A DNA stretch of 64,000 nucleotides, from contig CAWIBS010000030.1 of NCBI GenBank assembly GCA_963834365.1, positions 496,001 through 560,000 on the forward strand, in the 5' to 3' direction. Positions 26,834 through 36,835 of this stretch are shown piece after piece; position 1 is the stretch's first letter, and each line of letters starts with the position of its first letter. Made by a program: the position numbers and the translations under genes. The stretch comes from CAWJAP01 sp963834365 (GTDB lineage: Bacteria; Acidobacteriota; Vicinamibacteria; Vicinamibacterales; Vicinamibacteraceae). The notes under the pieces were generated by a model. It did no database searches, was not told the DNA's origin, and worked only from the letters and a program-made list of their open reading frames with translations.

Positions 26834-28528
26834 ATGCGAACGCTCCCCGTCCGCCCCCCGCGTGTCATGGACTCCTTCGAAACCGTTCCCCACTTCGTCG
26901 ACGACTACCTCGGGTATCTCTACGAACAGCGGCCGACGGCGGCCACGTTCGACGGTGTGCACGCGCACGACGATCATGTCGAGGATCTCAGCCGTGCGTC
27001 GATCGACCGCCAGTTGCGCGAGCTCGGCGGGTTTGCGCGCCGGCTGGCGTCGATTCGCGCCGACGGTCTCGCGGCCGACGATCGGCTGGACCGCGCGATG
27101 CTCGACGCCGACATCCACGGGCGCCTGCTCGAGCTCGAGCGGACGCGCAACCACGAGCGCAACCCGCAGCTCTATGCCGATACGCTGGCGACGACGCTCG
27201 CCAGCCAGGTCGTGTTCGACTACGCGCCGGTGGCCGAGCGCGGCCGGCGCCTCGTGTCGAAGCTCCGGCAGACGCCGACGCTGCTGACGGCGGCCCGCGA
27301 GAACCTGAAGGACCCGCCAGGCCTCTTCGTCAAGACCGCGGTCGAGACCCTGCGAGGGCTGCTGGCCTTCCTCGACGTCGATCTGCCGCGTGCGCTCGCC
27401 GATCTCGACGACCTGTCCATGCTCGGCGATCTCGCCGACGCCTCGTCGGAAGCGAGCCAGGCGATCGGCGCCTATGTCGAGTGGCTCGAGAAGGAGGTGG
27501 GACCGAAAGCCAAAGGCTCGTTCCGCCTCGGTCAGGAGCTCTTCGCCGCCCGGTTGAAAGCCGAGGAGGGGGTCGACCTGCCGCTCGACCGGCGTGCTGG
27601 AGATTGCCGAGCGCGAGCTCCGCGCCACGGAAGAAGCGTTCGCGCGCGCCGCGCAGCGCTTCGGGCGGGAGGCGCCCGCCGAGGTCTGGCAGCGTCTCAA
27701 GGGCGAGCACCCGCCCGCCGGGCAACTGGTGGCCGAAGCGCGCACGCAGGTGGAGGCGCTCCGGGCGTTTCTCGCGGAGAGCGCCCTGGTGTCGGTTCCC
27801 GATCACGAGCCGCTTCGCGTCGCGCCGACGCCGCCGTTCTATCGCTGGACGTTTGCGAGCCTCTGGTGCCCGGGGCCCTTCGAGACCAGGCCGGTCCGCG
27901 CGTTCTACTACCTCACCGACGCCGATCCCGCCTGGCCGGAGGACCGCCAGAGCCAGCACCTGCGCGATTTCAACCTGCCGACGCTCTGGTCGATCTCGAT
28001 GCACGAGGCGTATCCGGGGCACTACCTGCACTTCCAGCACCTGCGGCGCGTCGGCTCCCGTCTCCGCCGCAGCCTGATGCTCGCGCCGACGTCGGTGGTC
28101 GAAGGATGGGCGCACTACGCCGAGCAGATGATGGTCGAGGGGGGCTTCGACGGGAGCAGGGACTGGTCAAGCTTGGGCAATTGGCCGAATCGATGGTCCG
28201 GCTTGTCGCGGCTCATCGTGGCCATCCGGCTGCACGCCGACGACTGGAGCGTCGAGCAGGGCGTGCGGTTCTTCCGGGATGACGGCGCTGGTCGAAGAGC
28301 CGAGCGCGCGGCGCGAGGCCGAGCGCGGCACGTTCGACCCAGGTTATGGGTCATATGCCCTCGGCAAGCTGATGCTCGTCAAGCTCCGAGATGATGCTCG
28401 CAAGGCCCAGGGTGCCCGCTTCAACCTGAAGGCGTTCCACGACGATGTGCTGGGCGCGGGGGTGCTGCCGCTCCATCTGCAGCGGGCGGCGTTGGTTGGC
28501 GACGGGGCGGGGCCGGCGCGTCGACTGA
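26834..28528 (+). CDS. DUF885 family protein, putative metallopeptidase (frame changes inside)
   Basis: DUF885 proteins are large helical proteins, often annotated as carboxypeptidase-like, with a conserved HEAYPGH motif; here SISMHEAYPGHYLHFQHLRR at about 28000 is that motif, followed by VVEGWAHYAEQMMVE. N-terminal region from MDSFETVPHFVDDYLGYLYEQRPTAATFDGVHAHDD is also typical. Frames change near 27590 (extra G in CTCGACCGGCGTG) and several times between 28160 and 28280; the last readable part is LVEEPSARREAERGTFDPGYGSYALGKLMLVKLRDDARKAQG. No signal peptide is evident. ATG 26867 is an equally possible start. Divergent from rsmI. Substrate unknown. Confidence 0.82.
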
Positions 28529-28575
28529 CGTGCCCTGTCCTCCTACAATCAGAGCAACAGCACCGCGACCGACTT

Positions 28576-28941
28576 ATGCCGCTGTACGAGTACGAGTGTG
28601 AGGCCGACGGCAGCCGGTTCGAGGTCATCCAGAATTCTCGGATCCGCCGGTGACCACCTGCCCCAACTGCGGTGGGCCGGTGCGCCGGCTGCTGTCGTCG
28701 CCGGCCATCAGTTCAAGGGGTCCGGCTGGTACATCACCGACTACGCGCCGCAAGGGAGCGGACGGCGGCGAGAAGGATCCAAAGGATCAGAAGCAGGCTC
28801 GACGACGACGCCTCGAGCGACACGGCCGGCGTCGAAGTCGGGCGAGCCTGCGTCGAAGTCGGGCGAGCCGCCCCCTCGAAGCCAGCGGCCGACACCGCGG
28901 CAAAGCGCTCGTCCTCGGACTCAAGTCCGACGAGCCGCTGA
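28576..28941 (+). CDS. FmdB-type zinc ribbon protein (frame changes inside)
   Basis: Small protein beginning MPLYEYECEADGSRFEVIQ, the FmdB/CxxC_CXXC_SSSS signature, then TTCPNCGGPVRRLLSSPAI with the second CxxC pair and, in another frame, QFKGSGWYITDYAPQG. The usual first CxxC is replaced here by CEAD, as in other members with only one full cysteine pair. Frames change near 28637 and 28705. The tail is a low-complexity Ser/Asp/Lys/Ala stretch (SSSDSSPTSR) common in this family. FmdB was linked to amidase gene regulation; the real function of this family is not settled. Confidence 0.8.
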
Positions 28942-28952
28942 CGCTTTGTCGA

Positions 28953-28977
28953 CGTAGCGTCCGGCTTCAGCCGGACC
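28953..28977. repeat. Dispersed repeat family A, single copy
   Basis: One 25-bp copy (GTCCGGC-TTCA-GCCGGAC core) at the end of the fmdB-like gene, followed at 28983 by a second small hairpin (GTCCGCC-TGCAA-GGCGGAC). It lies between convergent fmdB-like and galU, the same setting as copies at 19635 and 51709. Confidence 0.8.
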
Positions 28978-29003
28978 CGCGAGTCCGCCTGCAAGGCGGA
29001 CAG

Positions 29004-29916
29004 CTACGCCAACGGCTTCGTCAGAACTGGTTCGTTGGCCATCAGCCTCTTCGAGGTACGCGCGGAAGGGCTCGCGCCAGGTCGGCGCCGCTTCAGCGCG
29101 AAGTGCACCACCGCCTTCAGGAACCCGAGCTTGTTGCCGGTGTCGTGCCGGACGCCGTCGACCTCGTAGGCGTAGAGCGGCCGCCGCGCGAGCAGCGCCG
29201 CAGCCCGTTGGTCAGCTGAATCTCGCCCGTGCGATCGCGCTTCGTGGTGGCAGCGTCTCGAAGATGTCGGGCGTCAGGATGTAGCGGCCGATGATCGCGA
29301 GGTCGGACGGCGCCTCCTCGCGCGGCGGCTTCTCGACCAGGTCCTTGATGCGATAGACGCGGCCGCCCATCAGGTCGTCGCCGAGCGGCTCGGCGTCGAT
29401 GACGCCGTAGCTGCTGACCTCGACATGGGCACGCGCTCGACGGCGAGCACGGGGCCCTGCACCTGGTCGAACACCTGCACCATCTGCTTCAGCGCCGGCG
29501 GATCGGCGTCGATCACATCGTCGCCGAGGATGACCGCGAAGGGCTCGTCGCCGACGAGCGCCCGCGTGACGAGCACCGCGTGGCCGAGGCCGAGCGGCTC
29601 GCCCTGCCGGACGTAGGCGAAGTTGATCAGATTCGAGATCTTGCGGATCTCCTCGAGCTGTTCGATCTTGCCGCGCGCCTCGAGGAACGTCTCGAGCTCG
29701 ACGTTGACGTCGAAGTGGTCCTCGATCGCGTTCTTGCCGCGGCCGGTGACGAGGATGATGTTGTCGATGCCCGACGCGAGCGCTTCCTCGACGCCGTACT
29801 GGATGGTCGGCTTGTCGACGAGCGGCAGCATCTCCTTGGGCTGCGCCTTGGTGGCGGGCAGGAAGCGCGTGCCGAGGCCCGCGGCGGGGAAGACGGCCTT
29901 GCGAACGCGTGCTCAC
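29004..29916 (-). CDS. galU: UTP-glucose-1-phosphate uridylyltransferase (several frame changes)
   Basis: Makes UDP-glucose for cell-surface sugars. Read across frames: GTG start at 29916, then RKAVFPAAGLGTRFLPATKAQPKEMLPLVDKPTIQYGVEEALASGIDNIILVTGRGKNAIEDHFDVN, GLGHAVLVTRALVGDEPFAVILGDDVID, YGVIDAEPLGDDLMGGRVYRIKDLVEKPPREEAPSDLAIIGRYILTPDIFE and, near the end, YAYEVDGVRHDTGNKLGFLKAVVHFALKR. All are GalU signatures. Frame faults occur near 29905, 29840, 29425, 29240-29200 and 29060, so the C-terminal end at 29004 is approximate. Divergent from serS, 61 bp apart. Confidence 0.9.
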
Positions 29917-29977
29917 GGGCGCGAGCTTAGCATGACGGTCATCGGCCGGCAGCCCGCGCGCCAGTACAATGCGGCCC

Positions 29978-31274
29978 ATGCTCGATCCGACTCTGCTTCG
30001 CGACGCTTCGAGATGTGGTGCGCGCCTGCGCAGCGCGCGGCGCCGGGTCTCGAAGCCGGCATCGACGCGGCTGGCCGAGCTCGATGCGCATGCGGCGGCG
30101 GCTGCTGCCGCGGCTGGAAACGCTGAAGCGCGAGCAGCAACAAGGCGGGCGAGGCGATCGCGCAAGCCGAAGCGGGCCGGCGAGGACGCGTCGGCGCTGC
30201 TCGAGGCCAACAAGGAGCGCGGCCGAGGAGATCAAGCGGCTCGACGCCGAGCTCGGCGTCGAGCGCCGAGCGCATCGGACCTGCTGTTGCGGCTGCCGAA
30301 CCTGCCGCACGAGAGCGTGCCGATCGGGACGAGCGCCGAGGACAACGTCGAGGTGCGCGTGCGGCGACGCCGCGCGGCGTTCGACTTCGCGCCGAAGGCG
30401 CACTGGGATCTGGGCCCGGCGCTCGGCATCCTCGACTTCGAGCGCGCCGCGCGCATGTCCGGCGCGCGCTTTTCGGTGCTGATCGGCGCGGGCGCGCGGC
30501 TCGTCGCGCGCGCTCATCCACTTCATGCTCGACCTGCACACGCGCGAGCACGGCTACACCGAAGTGGAGCCGCCGTTCCTGGTGTCGAGCGCGCGCTGAC
30601 CGGCACCGGGCAACCTGCCGAAGTTCGAGCAGGATCTGTTCAAGATGGCCGGCGACTGGGATCTGTTCCTCATCCCGACGGCGGAAGTGCCGCTCACCAA
30701 TCTGCATCGCGAGGAGATCCTCGACGCCGCGGCGCTGCCGCTGAAGTACACGGCGTACACGCCGTGTTTTCGCAGCGAGGCGGGCTCCTACGGCGCCGAC
30801 GTGCGCGGGCTGATTCGCCAGCACCAGTTCGACAAGGTCGAGCTCGTGAAGTTCACGCGCGCCGAAGCAGTCGCACGACGAGCTCGAGCGCGCTGACCGC
30901 GGATGCCGAGCGCATGCTGCGAGAAGCTGGGCTTGCCGTATCGGACGATGCTGCTGTGCACGGGCGACATGGGGTTTGCGTCGGCGAAGACCTACGACAT
31001 CGAGGTGTGGCTGCCGAGCCAGCAGACATATCGCGAGATCTCGTCGTGCAGCAACTGCGAGGCGTTCCAGGCGCGGCGCGCCGACATCCGGTACCGTCGC
31101 GAAGGGGCGAAGAAGAGCGAACACGTCCACACGCTGAACGGATCCGGCCTCGCCGTCGGCCGGACGCTGATTGCGATCCTCGAGAACTACCAGCAGGCCG
31201 ACGGCAGGGTCGTCGTGCCCGACGCGCTGCGGCCGTACATGGATGGCCTCGAGGTTATCGGGAAGAGATCGTAG
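29978..31274 (+). CDS. serS: Serine-tRNA ligase (several frame changes)
   Basis: Charges tRNA-Ser (and tRNA-Sec) with serine. Start MLDPTLLRD at 29978. The N-terminal coiled-coil arm is visible in pieces (RLETLKREQ, EDASALLEANKE, RLPNLPHESVPIGTSAEDN), then HWDLGPALGILDFERAARMSGARFSVLIGAGARL, IPTAEVPLTNLHREEIL (motif 1/2 area), YTPCFRSEAGSYGADVRGLIRQHQFDKVELVKFT (motif 2) and NGSGLAVGRTLIAILENYQQADGRVVVPDALRPYM (motif 3). At least six frame faults lie between 30010 and 30930. About 430 residues after repair. A TACAAT box lies 8-13 bases before the ATG. Because SelD is Sec-containing, this SerRS would also charge tRNA-Sec. Confidence 0.92.
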
Positions 31275-31523
31275 AGCGGCTGGAGCGGCTGGAACAACTC
31301 ACTTGCGTTCGGAGCCGTAGTGTCCGCGTTGAGGCGAGAGGTCGACACGGCTGAACGCTGGGCTTGGTGCCGGCCCGCCGCCACCGACGCGTCCGCTGGC
31401 GAGTCGTGAGTCCCGGTTCCAGTCTGGGGCCCCAGCCGCCCTAACCTGTGTGGTTGGTGCTGATGCTCGCCAGCGAACGCGTCGCTCCAGCCGAGTGGCA
31501 CACGCTCCGCGTATGCTCTGCGG

Positions 31524-32488
31524 ATGCCTGACTGCCAGACCGCTCGCGGCCGCTGCCTGTCGCCCCACCGGACTGCCGCGCTCCTCGCCGCGCTCGCGGT
31601 CGTCTGCGAGGCGCCGGCGCTGGCACAAACCCGCACCGTTGCCAGCCCCCTGGACGGGAAGGCCGCCGAACTGCACGCCCGTGTCGAGCGCGAGATGGCC
31701 CGTGCCGCCGATGCGGTGGACGGGATCGTCGGCTACGCCGTCGTCGATCTCGACCTCCGGCGAGCGCTTCGAGCGGCAGGCCGATCAGCCGTTTCCCACC
31801 GCATCCACGATCAAGCTGGCGATTCTCTACGAGCTGGTGCGGCAGGCGGCCGACGGGCGCGTCGCGCTCGACGTCGCCAGGCCGATCGATCCGGCGCACC
31901 GCGTCGCCGGAAGCGGGCTGCTGTTCCAGCTCTCGGCGCCGGTGCTGTCGCTGCGCGACTGCGCGATCCTCATGATGATGATCAGCGACAACACGGCCAC
32001 CAACGTCGTCATCGACGCCGTCGGGCGCGAGGCGGTCAACGCGCGGATGAAGGCGCTGGGCCTCACGTCCACGCTGCTGCGCCGCCGCATGATGGACGCC
32101 GAAGCGGCGCGCCGCGGCGACGAGAACGTGGCCTCGCCCGCCGACCTGGTGCGGCTGCTGGAGGCCTTCGAGCGCGGCGATGGCCTGTCGGCCGAGGCGC
32201 GGAAGACGGCGCTCGACATCATGACGAGGCCGTTGACCTCCGCCTTGCGCACCGCGGTGCCTCCCGGGACGCGCGTCGCGAGCAAGCCGGGCGGCGCTGG
32301 ACGGCGTCGCCGTGGACGCCGGGCTCGTCTACCTCGCGAACCGCCCGTTCGCCATCGCCGTCATGACCACGTTTCTCGCCGAGCAGGCGGCGGGTCAGCG
32401 CGCCATCACCGACATCGCCCGGACGGCGTTCGGCTACTTCGATCGCCGGTCCCGTGCCGGCGTCGAGGGCCGGCTGCTCGATCGATGA
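31524..32488 (+). CDS. Class A beta-lactamase-like serine hydrolase, secreted (two frame changes)
   Basis: Signal peptide TAALLAALAVVCEAPALAQ, then the active-site SxxK motif as FPTASTIKLAILYELVRQA, the SDN loop as MMISDNTATNVVIDAVGREAVNARMKALGL, an Omega-loop region with RRGDENVASPADLVRLLEAF, and a KTG-equivalent KPGG with ALDGVAVDAGLVYL after it. Frame faults near 31765 and 32293. About 320 residues after repair. Known: proteins of this type range from true beta-lactamases to related hydrolases; KPG in place of KTG and absence of a canonical ExxxN make resistance uncertain. Stands alone between serS and an aldolase gene. Confidence 0.82.
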
Positions 32489-32585
32489 CGCGGGCGGCTG
32501 TCCCCCGGGCGACCGACGACACTGGCCGCGCCGATCGAAAGGCCCGGGTCGCCCGTCGGCGCCCATTCACCAGTCAGGAGCACGT

Positions 32586-33461
32586 ATGACCAGTCATAGG
32601 TTCGCGGCGTCGATCGGCTGTTGCGCGGCGCTGCTGCTGTCGGCGTCGAGCCCGGAGGGCCAGACGCCGCCGCCGGCGTCGCGCCTCTACAACACGGTCA
32701 AGCAGAAGCTGGCCGAGGGCCGCCAGGTCGTCGGCGGAACCGTGTCCGTGCCGGACCCTGACGTCTACTGTGCGGTCGCCAACGCGGGTTTCGATTTCAC
32801 CTGGATCGAGATGCAGCACAGTCCGCTCACCTATCAGGATGTCGCGCGCATGGTCTTCGCGTGCCGGGGCGCGGCGGCGATTCCCGTTCATCCGCGTGCC
32901 CGACGCCACCGAGGGCGACATCCAGAAAGCCGCCGACCTGGGCGCGCTGGGCATCATCCTGCCGATGGTGGACACGGTGGAGAAGGCCGAGGCGGCGGTG
33001 CGGTTCGCGAAGTATCCGCCGGTGGGCCGGCGCAGCCAGGGCGGCGGCCAGTACGGCGCGCTGTGGGGCGACACGTACCGGCAGACGGCCAACGACAACA
33101 TGATGGTCGTGGCGATGATCGAGAACCCGGCCGGCGCGGCGATCGTCGAGCGGATTGCCGCGGTGCCGGGCATCGACGTCGTGTTCGTGGCGAGCACCGA
33201 TCTCGGCAGCTTCTCGGGGCTGCGGCAGGGGGATCCGAAGTACGAGGCGATGGTGACCAGCGTCGTCGAGGCGACGACGAAGCAGGGGCTGAAGCTCGGA
33301 GGGCCGCTGGCGTGGAAGGAAGTCGCAAGCGGCTACACGTTCTTCCAGGGACCCGGCGAAGCGACGCTGATAAGGTGCGGGACGCGCGTGTGCGCTCGGC
33401 CTGCAGCCCACCGGATGCCCGGCGTCGCGGCGTCGCGGCGATCGAGGGTCGCGAGCGCTGA
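32586..33461 (+). CDS. HpcH/HpaI (HhaI-type) aldolase with signal peptide (two frame changes)
   Basis: Class II pyruvate aldolase family, retro-aldol cleavage of 4-hydroxy-2-oxoacids. Core motifs: TVSVPDPDVYCAVANAGFDFTWIEMQHSPLTYQDVARM, RVPDATEGDIQKAADLGALGIILPMVDTVEKAEAAVRFAKYPPVGRRSQG and MIENPAGAAIVERIAAVPGIDVVFVASTDLG, carrying the metal-binding Glu/Asp pair. ATG at 32586 has GGAG 9 bases upstream. The start MTSHRFAASIGCCAALLLSASSPEGQ looks like an export signal, unusual for this cytosolic family but seen in Acidobacteriota-like proteins (recollection). Frame faults near 32882 (extra C in ATTCCCGTTC) and 33372. Substrate unknown. Confidence 0.85.
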   Translation: MTSHRFAASIGCCAALLLSASSPEGQTPPPASRLYNTVKQKLAEGRQVVGGTVSVPDPDVYCAVANAGFDFTWIEMQHSPLTYQDVARMVFACRGAAAIPVHPRARRHRGRHPESRRPGRAGHHPADGGHGGEGRGGGAVREVSAGGPAQPGRRPVRRAVGRHVPADGQRQHDGRGDDREPGRRGDRRADCRGAGHRRRVRGEHRSRQLLGAAAGGSEVRGDGDQRRRGDDEAGAEARRAAGVEGSRKRLHVLPGTRRSDADKVRDARVRSACSPPDARRRGVAAIEGRER

Positions 33462-33486
33462 CCGGTCATCGAGCGCGTGGGATAAT
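33458..33486 (+). promoter_or_regulatory. Promoter of tRNA-Ser
   Basis: CTGACC (33458-33463), 17-base spacer, GATAAT (33481-33486), placing transcription start near 33493, 12 bases before the tRNA. Both boxes match 4/6 and 5/6. It overlaps the last codons of the aldolase gene. Confidence 0.5.
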
Positions 33487-33504
33487 GTCGGTTCGCCTCC
33501 CTGC

Positions 33505-33594
33505 GGAGGGATGGCCGAGCGGTCGATGGCGGCGGTCTTGAAAACCGCTGTACCCGGAAGGGTACCGGGGGTTCGAATCCCTCTCCCTCCGCCA
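33505..33594 (+). tRNA. tRNA-Ser(UGA)
   Basis: Acceptor stem GGAGGGA pairs with TCCCTCC (33584-33590); anticodon stem GCGGT/ACCGC encloses CTTGAAA with anticodon TGA at 33539-33541; a long variable arm (GTACCCGGAAGGGTACC region) marks a class II tRNA; T arm GGGTTCGAATCCC is standard; CCA is encoded at 33592-33594. It is not tRNA-Sec: that would be longer with an 8-bp acceptor stem and anticodon TCA. Confidence 0.96.
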
Positions 33595-33616
33595 TCCGAG
33601 CCGACGGCTCGGATGG
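33592..33616 (+). terminator. Hairpin after tRNA-Ser
   Basis: CCATCCGAGCC-GAC-GGCTCGGATGG is a perfect 11-bp stem with a 3-base loop that begins at the tRNA CCA end. Only two T follow, so it may serve as a terminator or a 3'-processing signal. Confidence 0.6.
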
Positions 33617-33682
33617 TTGGAGGGAGACGTCTTCCGGTCCTCCTCGGCTCTCGCGCGATCGGACCGAATCCCTCATACCACC

Positions 33683-33956
33683 ATGCCAAAGACCAAAGTT
33701 GCCCTGACGCTCGACGCCGACCTGCTCCACCGGGTGGACCACTTGGGTGTCGCAGCAGCGCTTCCGGGACCGCAGGCAGGCAGTGGAGGCCGCGTTGGCT
33801 GAGAAGTTGGCCCGACTCGCGCGGGCCCGGCTCGCCGAGGAGTGCGCCAGGCTGGAGCCGGCCGAGGAGCAGCAACTTGCCGAGGAAGGACTCATGGGTG
33901 CGGACGAAAGCGCTCTCCACCGAACGCCTCCGCAAGCGTCTCGGGCGCGCCTCTGA
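33683..33956 (+). pseudogene. Ribbon-helix-helix antitoxin (MazE-like), frame change and lost 3' end
   Basis: Start MPKTKVALTLDADLLHRVDHL is a ribbon-helix-helix DNA-binding strand; after one extra base near 33748 it continues VSQQRFRDRRQAVEAALAEKLARLARARLAEECARLEPAEEQQLAEEGL, the typical helical and toxin-binding tail of chromosomal MazE-type antitoxins. From GLMGADESALHR onward the sequence no longer fits an antitoxin end; instead the next frame encodes the end of a toxin. Interpreted as an antitoxin joined to a toxin remnant by an internal deletion. Confidence 0.6.
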
Positions 33957-34005
33957 GGAGGAACTGGCCAAGGCGCTCGAAGGTCTATTGGAGATCGTCA
34001 GCTAG
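33892..34005 (+). pseudogene. 3' remnant of a MazF/PemK-like mRNA interferase toxin
   Basis: The frame ending at 34005 reads SWVRTKALSTERLRKRLGRA then SEEELAKALEGLLEIVS, matching the last helix region of MazF/PemK toxins (pattern S-V---I-T----RLG-LS--EL-----L--L). The first two thirds of a toxin, including its Arg-containing catalytic loop, are missing; the antitoxin runs straight into it. Family call rests on pattern memory. Confidence 0.5.
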
Positions 34006-34036
34006 ATCTTGTCGCGGCCGCAGGGTCCGTCTGGCC

Positions 34037-36683
34037 CTACCTGAAGTTATCGATCAGCATCAGGTCCGAGCCCGCGCTCACCAGCCTGCTGTAGAGGGCG
34101 GTGTTACCGTCCGGCGAGATGGCGAGACCCGCTGGGTCGCCGTTCATCGCATCGGCCAGCCCGCCGACCAACCTGTCCTACCCGTCGCGACCTCGAGCAG
34201 CCGGACCGTCGGTTCGCCGGCCGTGCACGGGCGGTAATACACGCCCTTCGGCCCAGTGAAGAACCAGCGCAGGATGCGCATGGAACGAGCGCTCGCGAGG
34301 GGCCTCCGGATAACGGTACCGTGAGCAGCGGTGTAGCTGGGCCGAACCCTTGCACATGAATGACACTCGCGCCGTCGGGCGATTCGAGTCCCCTGATGCC
34401 GCCGTCGCGTGTGATCTGTTCCTCGCCTCCGCCGTCGAGCGCGACGCGCCAGATGTTCGCGCCGCTGCCATGATCCCTGGTGAAATAGATCCACCGCCCG
34501 TCGGCGGACCATGAGGGCCACTTGTGATCGGCGGTGCCATGGGTAATCTGCCGCGCATTTCCGCCGTCGGGCTCGATCGTCCAGATCTGCCAGCGCCCGT
34601 CGGCTCCCTGCGAGCTGAACGCGATCGCACGTCCATCGGGCGCCCATCGAGGCGCCTCCTGGAAGCGGCCGAGGCTCCGCGTGAGCTGCTGTTCTCCCAA
34701 TCCATCGGCCGCAGCCGTCCAGAGCTCGACGGTTTCCCCGGATCGCGAGGAGCAGAAGACAGATGCGACGGCCGTCCGGCGAGAACGTAGCCTGGAAGTC
34801 GAAAGCCGAGGACGCAACCGTGGCGCGCGGTGCGGCATCCGGCCCGAGCTGGATAGACGTCCACATCCTCGAGCTTTCGCGAGTAGACCAGGCGATCTCG
34901 CGAAGGGACGGTGGCGGGGTACTGGCCCCGAAACCCGCTACCTCCAACCGTTCCGGCGGACGACGGCTCTCGCTGTCGACACGCCAGAGATGAAAGATGC
35001 CCGCAAGTGCCTGAGTACGACAATCAGGTTCGCACCATCACGAGTCCACGCCAGGCCCAGCATGTGGGTCGCCATGGAAGTGAGTCGCCGGGGCCGAGCC
35101 GCGGCGACGAGCCCGGCGTCCAGTTGCACCACCATCACATCGCATGTCGCGAAGCTTGGCGCATTGCACGCGAGGAACGCGAGCCGATGTCCGTCAGGGG
35201 AAAAGGCCGGATCGCGGTGTTCCGCGGGCGCTCTCGCCTCTGTGAGGGGCCGGGGCTCTCCGCCGCGTGTGGAGATGAGATGGATGCCGGTGATCTCGCC
35301 CTGTGCGGTCGTCGCGGGCGCCCGGGCGGCCGCGATGTGACCACTGTCGCGCGACCAGGAAAGTCGGCTCGAGTAGCCGATTCTCACCGGGAGATCGCTC
35401 ACCTTCCGTTCCGAGCCACCGAGAGCCGACATGACATGCACGTGCGCCGCCGTGTCCTTGGTGTGGCGCCGCACGAATGCAATGTGCTGTCCGTCCGGCG
35501 ACCAGCTCGGGTTCGCATCGGCGGCAGGATCGGTCGTCAAACGCCGGACGACACCTGACCCGAGCATGGTGACGTAGATATCGACATTGCTCGGCTCCGG
35601 CTCCCAATCGAAGGCCACCTGCTCGCCGTCCGGCGCAAAGGACGCGGTATGTTCCCAGCCCTTCAAGCTCGTGATCGGTACGGTGCGCATGGGTGGCACA
35701 TTCACGGCTGGCCGCGCCAGCCATGCCACGGCAGCAACGACGATGGCAACTGACGCCAGCGCGGTCGCTCCAATCCGCCGCAGCCGATGCGGTGAAATCG
35801 CTGAGGACGGGTGGGCCGCAGCGTCCGACCGGATCTCCTGAAGCTCGATCTTCACATCGAGCAGCGTCTGCAATACCGGCGCTCTGGTTCCTTTCTGAGG
35901 CAGCGGAGGATCACCCGCTCGAGGTCACGTGGCAGTGACGGCACGAGCTGCGTCGGCGGCATTGGTTCCGCGTGGAGCACCGCGTCCAGCGTTTCCGCTC
36001 TCGACGCACGCGCGAACGCGCGCGTGTCGGTTGCCATCTCGTAGAGGGTCGCGCCGAAGCTGAAGACGTCACTGCGGGCGTCGACCATGCCTCCTGTCAC
36101 CTGTTCGGGGGACATGTACGCGGTAGTGCCGCCCACCTTGCCCGGGACCGTCAGCGCCAGAGAACGCAGATCAGTCACGGTCTCCGGCCGTGAGGCATCC
36201 TCGGCTGCCAACAGCTTGGCCAGACCGAAGTCGAGGACCTTCACGGTCTCGTCCTCGCCAACCATGATGTTGGCGGGCTTGACGTCCCGATGAATGATGC
36301 CGCGCGCGTGGGCGGCGGCGAGTGCGTCGGCAACCGGAATCGCGATGCAAAGCAGCTTCGTCAGACGAAAGCCGTTTCGGGATGAGCGCGTCGAGGCTCA
36401 ATCCACGAACGAATTCCATCACCATGAAGTCCGTGTCCCCCGCAGACTCGAGCTCGTGGATGGTGACGATGTTCGGATGATTCAACGAGGACAAGACCCG
36501 CGCCTCTTGAAGGAAGCGGCGGCGGCGGTTCTCGTCGGCGAGCCGCTCGGCCGGCAAGACCTTGATTGCCACTTCGCGACCCAGACGTGTGTCGATTGCC
36601 CGATACACCTCGCCCATGCCGCCGGCGCCGAGAGGCGTCAGGATTTCATAGCAGCCGAGCCGGGCGCTCGCGCTCAGATGCAT
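34037..36683 (-). CDS. Ser/Thr protein kinase with C-terminal TolB/WD40-like propeller, STPK-1 (frame changes inside)
   Basis: Membrane-anchored Hanks-type kinase. ATG at 36683; glycine loop LTPLGAGGMGEVYRAIDTRLGREVAIKVL, catalytic loop in another frame as HRDVKPANIM, VLDFGLAKLL, GTTAYMSPEQVTGGMVDARSDVFSFGATLYEMAT. One membrane span at about 35730 (IGATALASVAIVVAAVAWLARPAV), then an extracytoplasmic propeller with PD40-type repeats: FAPDGEQVAFDW, WSPDGQHIAFVRR, FSPDGHRLAFLAC, WAPDGRAIAFSSQGADG, WSADGRWIYFTRDHGSG, ending SPDGNTALYSRLVSAGSDLMLIDNFR. Frames change near 36375, 35890, 34950, 34830, 34265 and 34170. The signal sensed is unknown. Last gene of the minus-strand cluster that starts at 39318. 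Confidence 0.88.
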
Positions 36684-36835
36684 GGTCACAAGTGGCCGTT
36701 TGTAGACGTCGGTCAATATCCACGAGATCCAGCCGGACGGCAAGTCCGCGTGGATTTGCCGCCACAGGTTCGAGGATGTCTTGGCCGAGCTTCGGTGTTG
36801 GGTGAACACCGCGGTCGGCGGCACTCCACGGCGGG

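Noticed and set aside
24506..27745. A single 1,079-codon fusion of glmU with an upstream methyltransferase
   Set aside because: The join is produced by one extra base in rsmI; in the corrected frame rsmI stops 5 bp before a normal glmU start.
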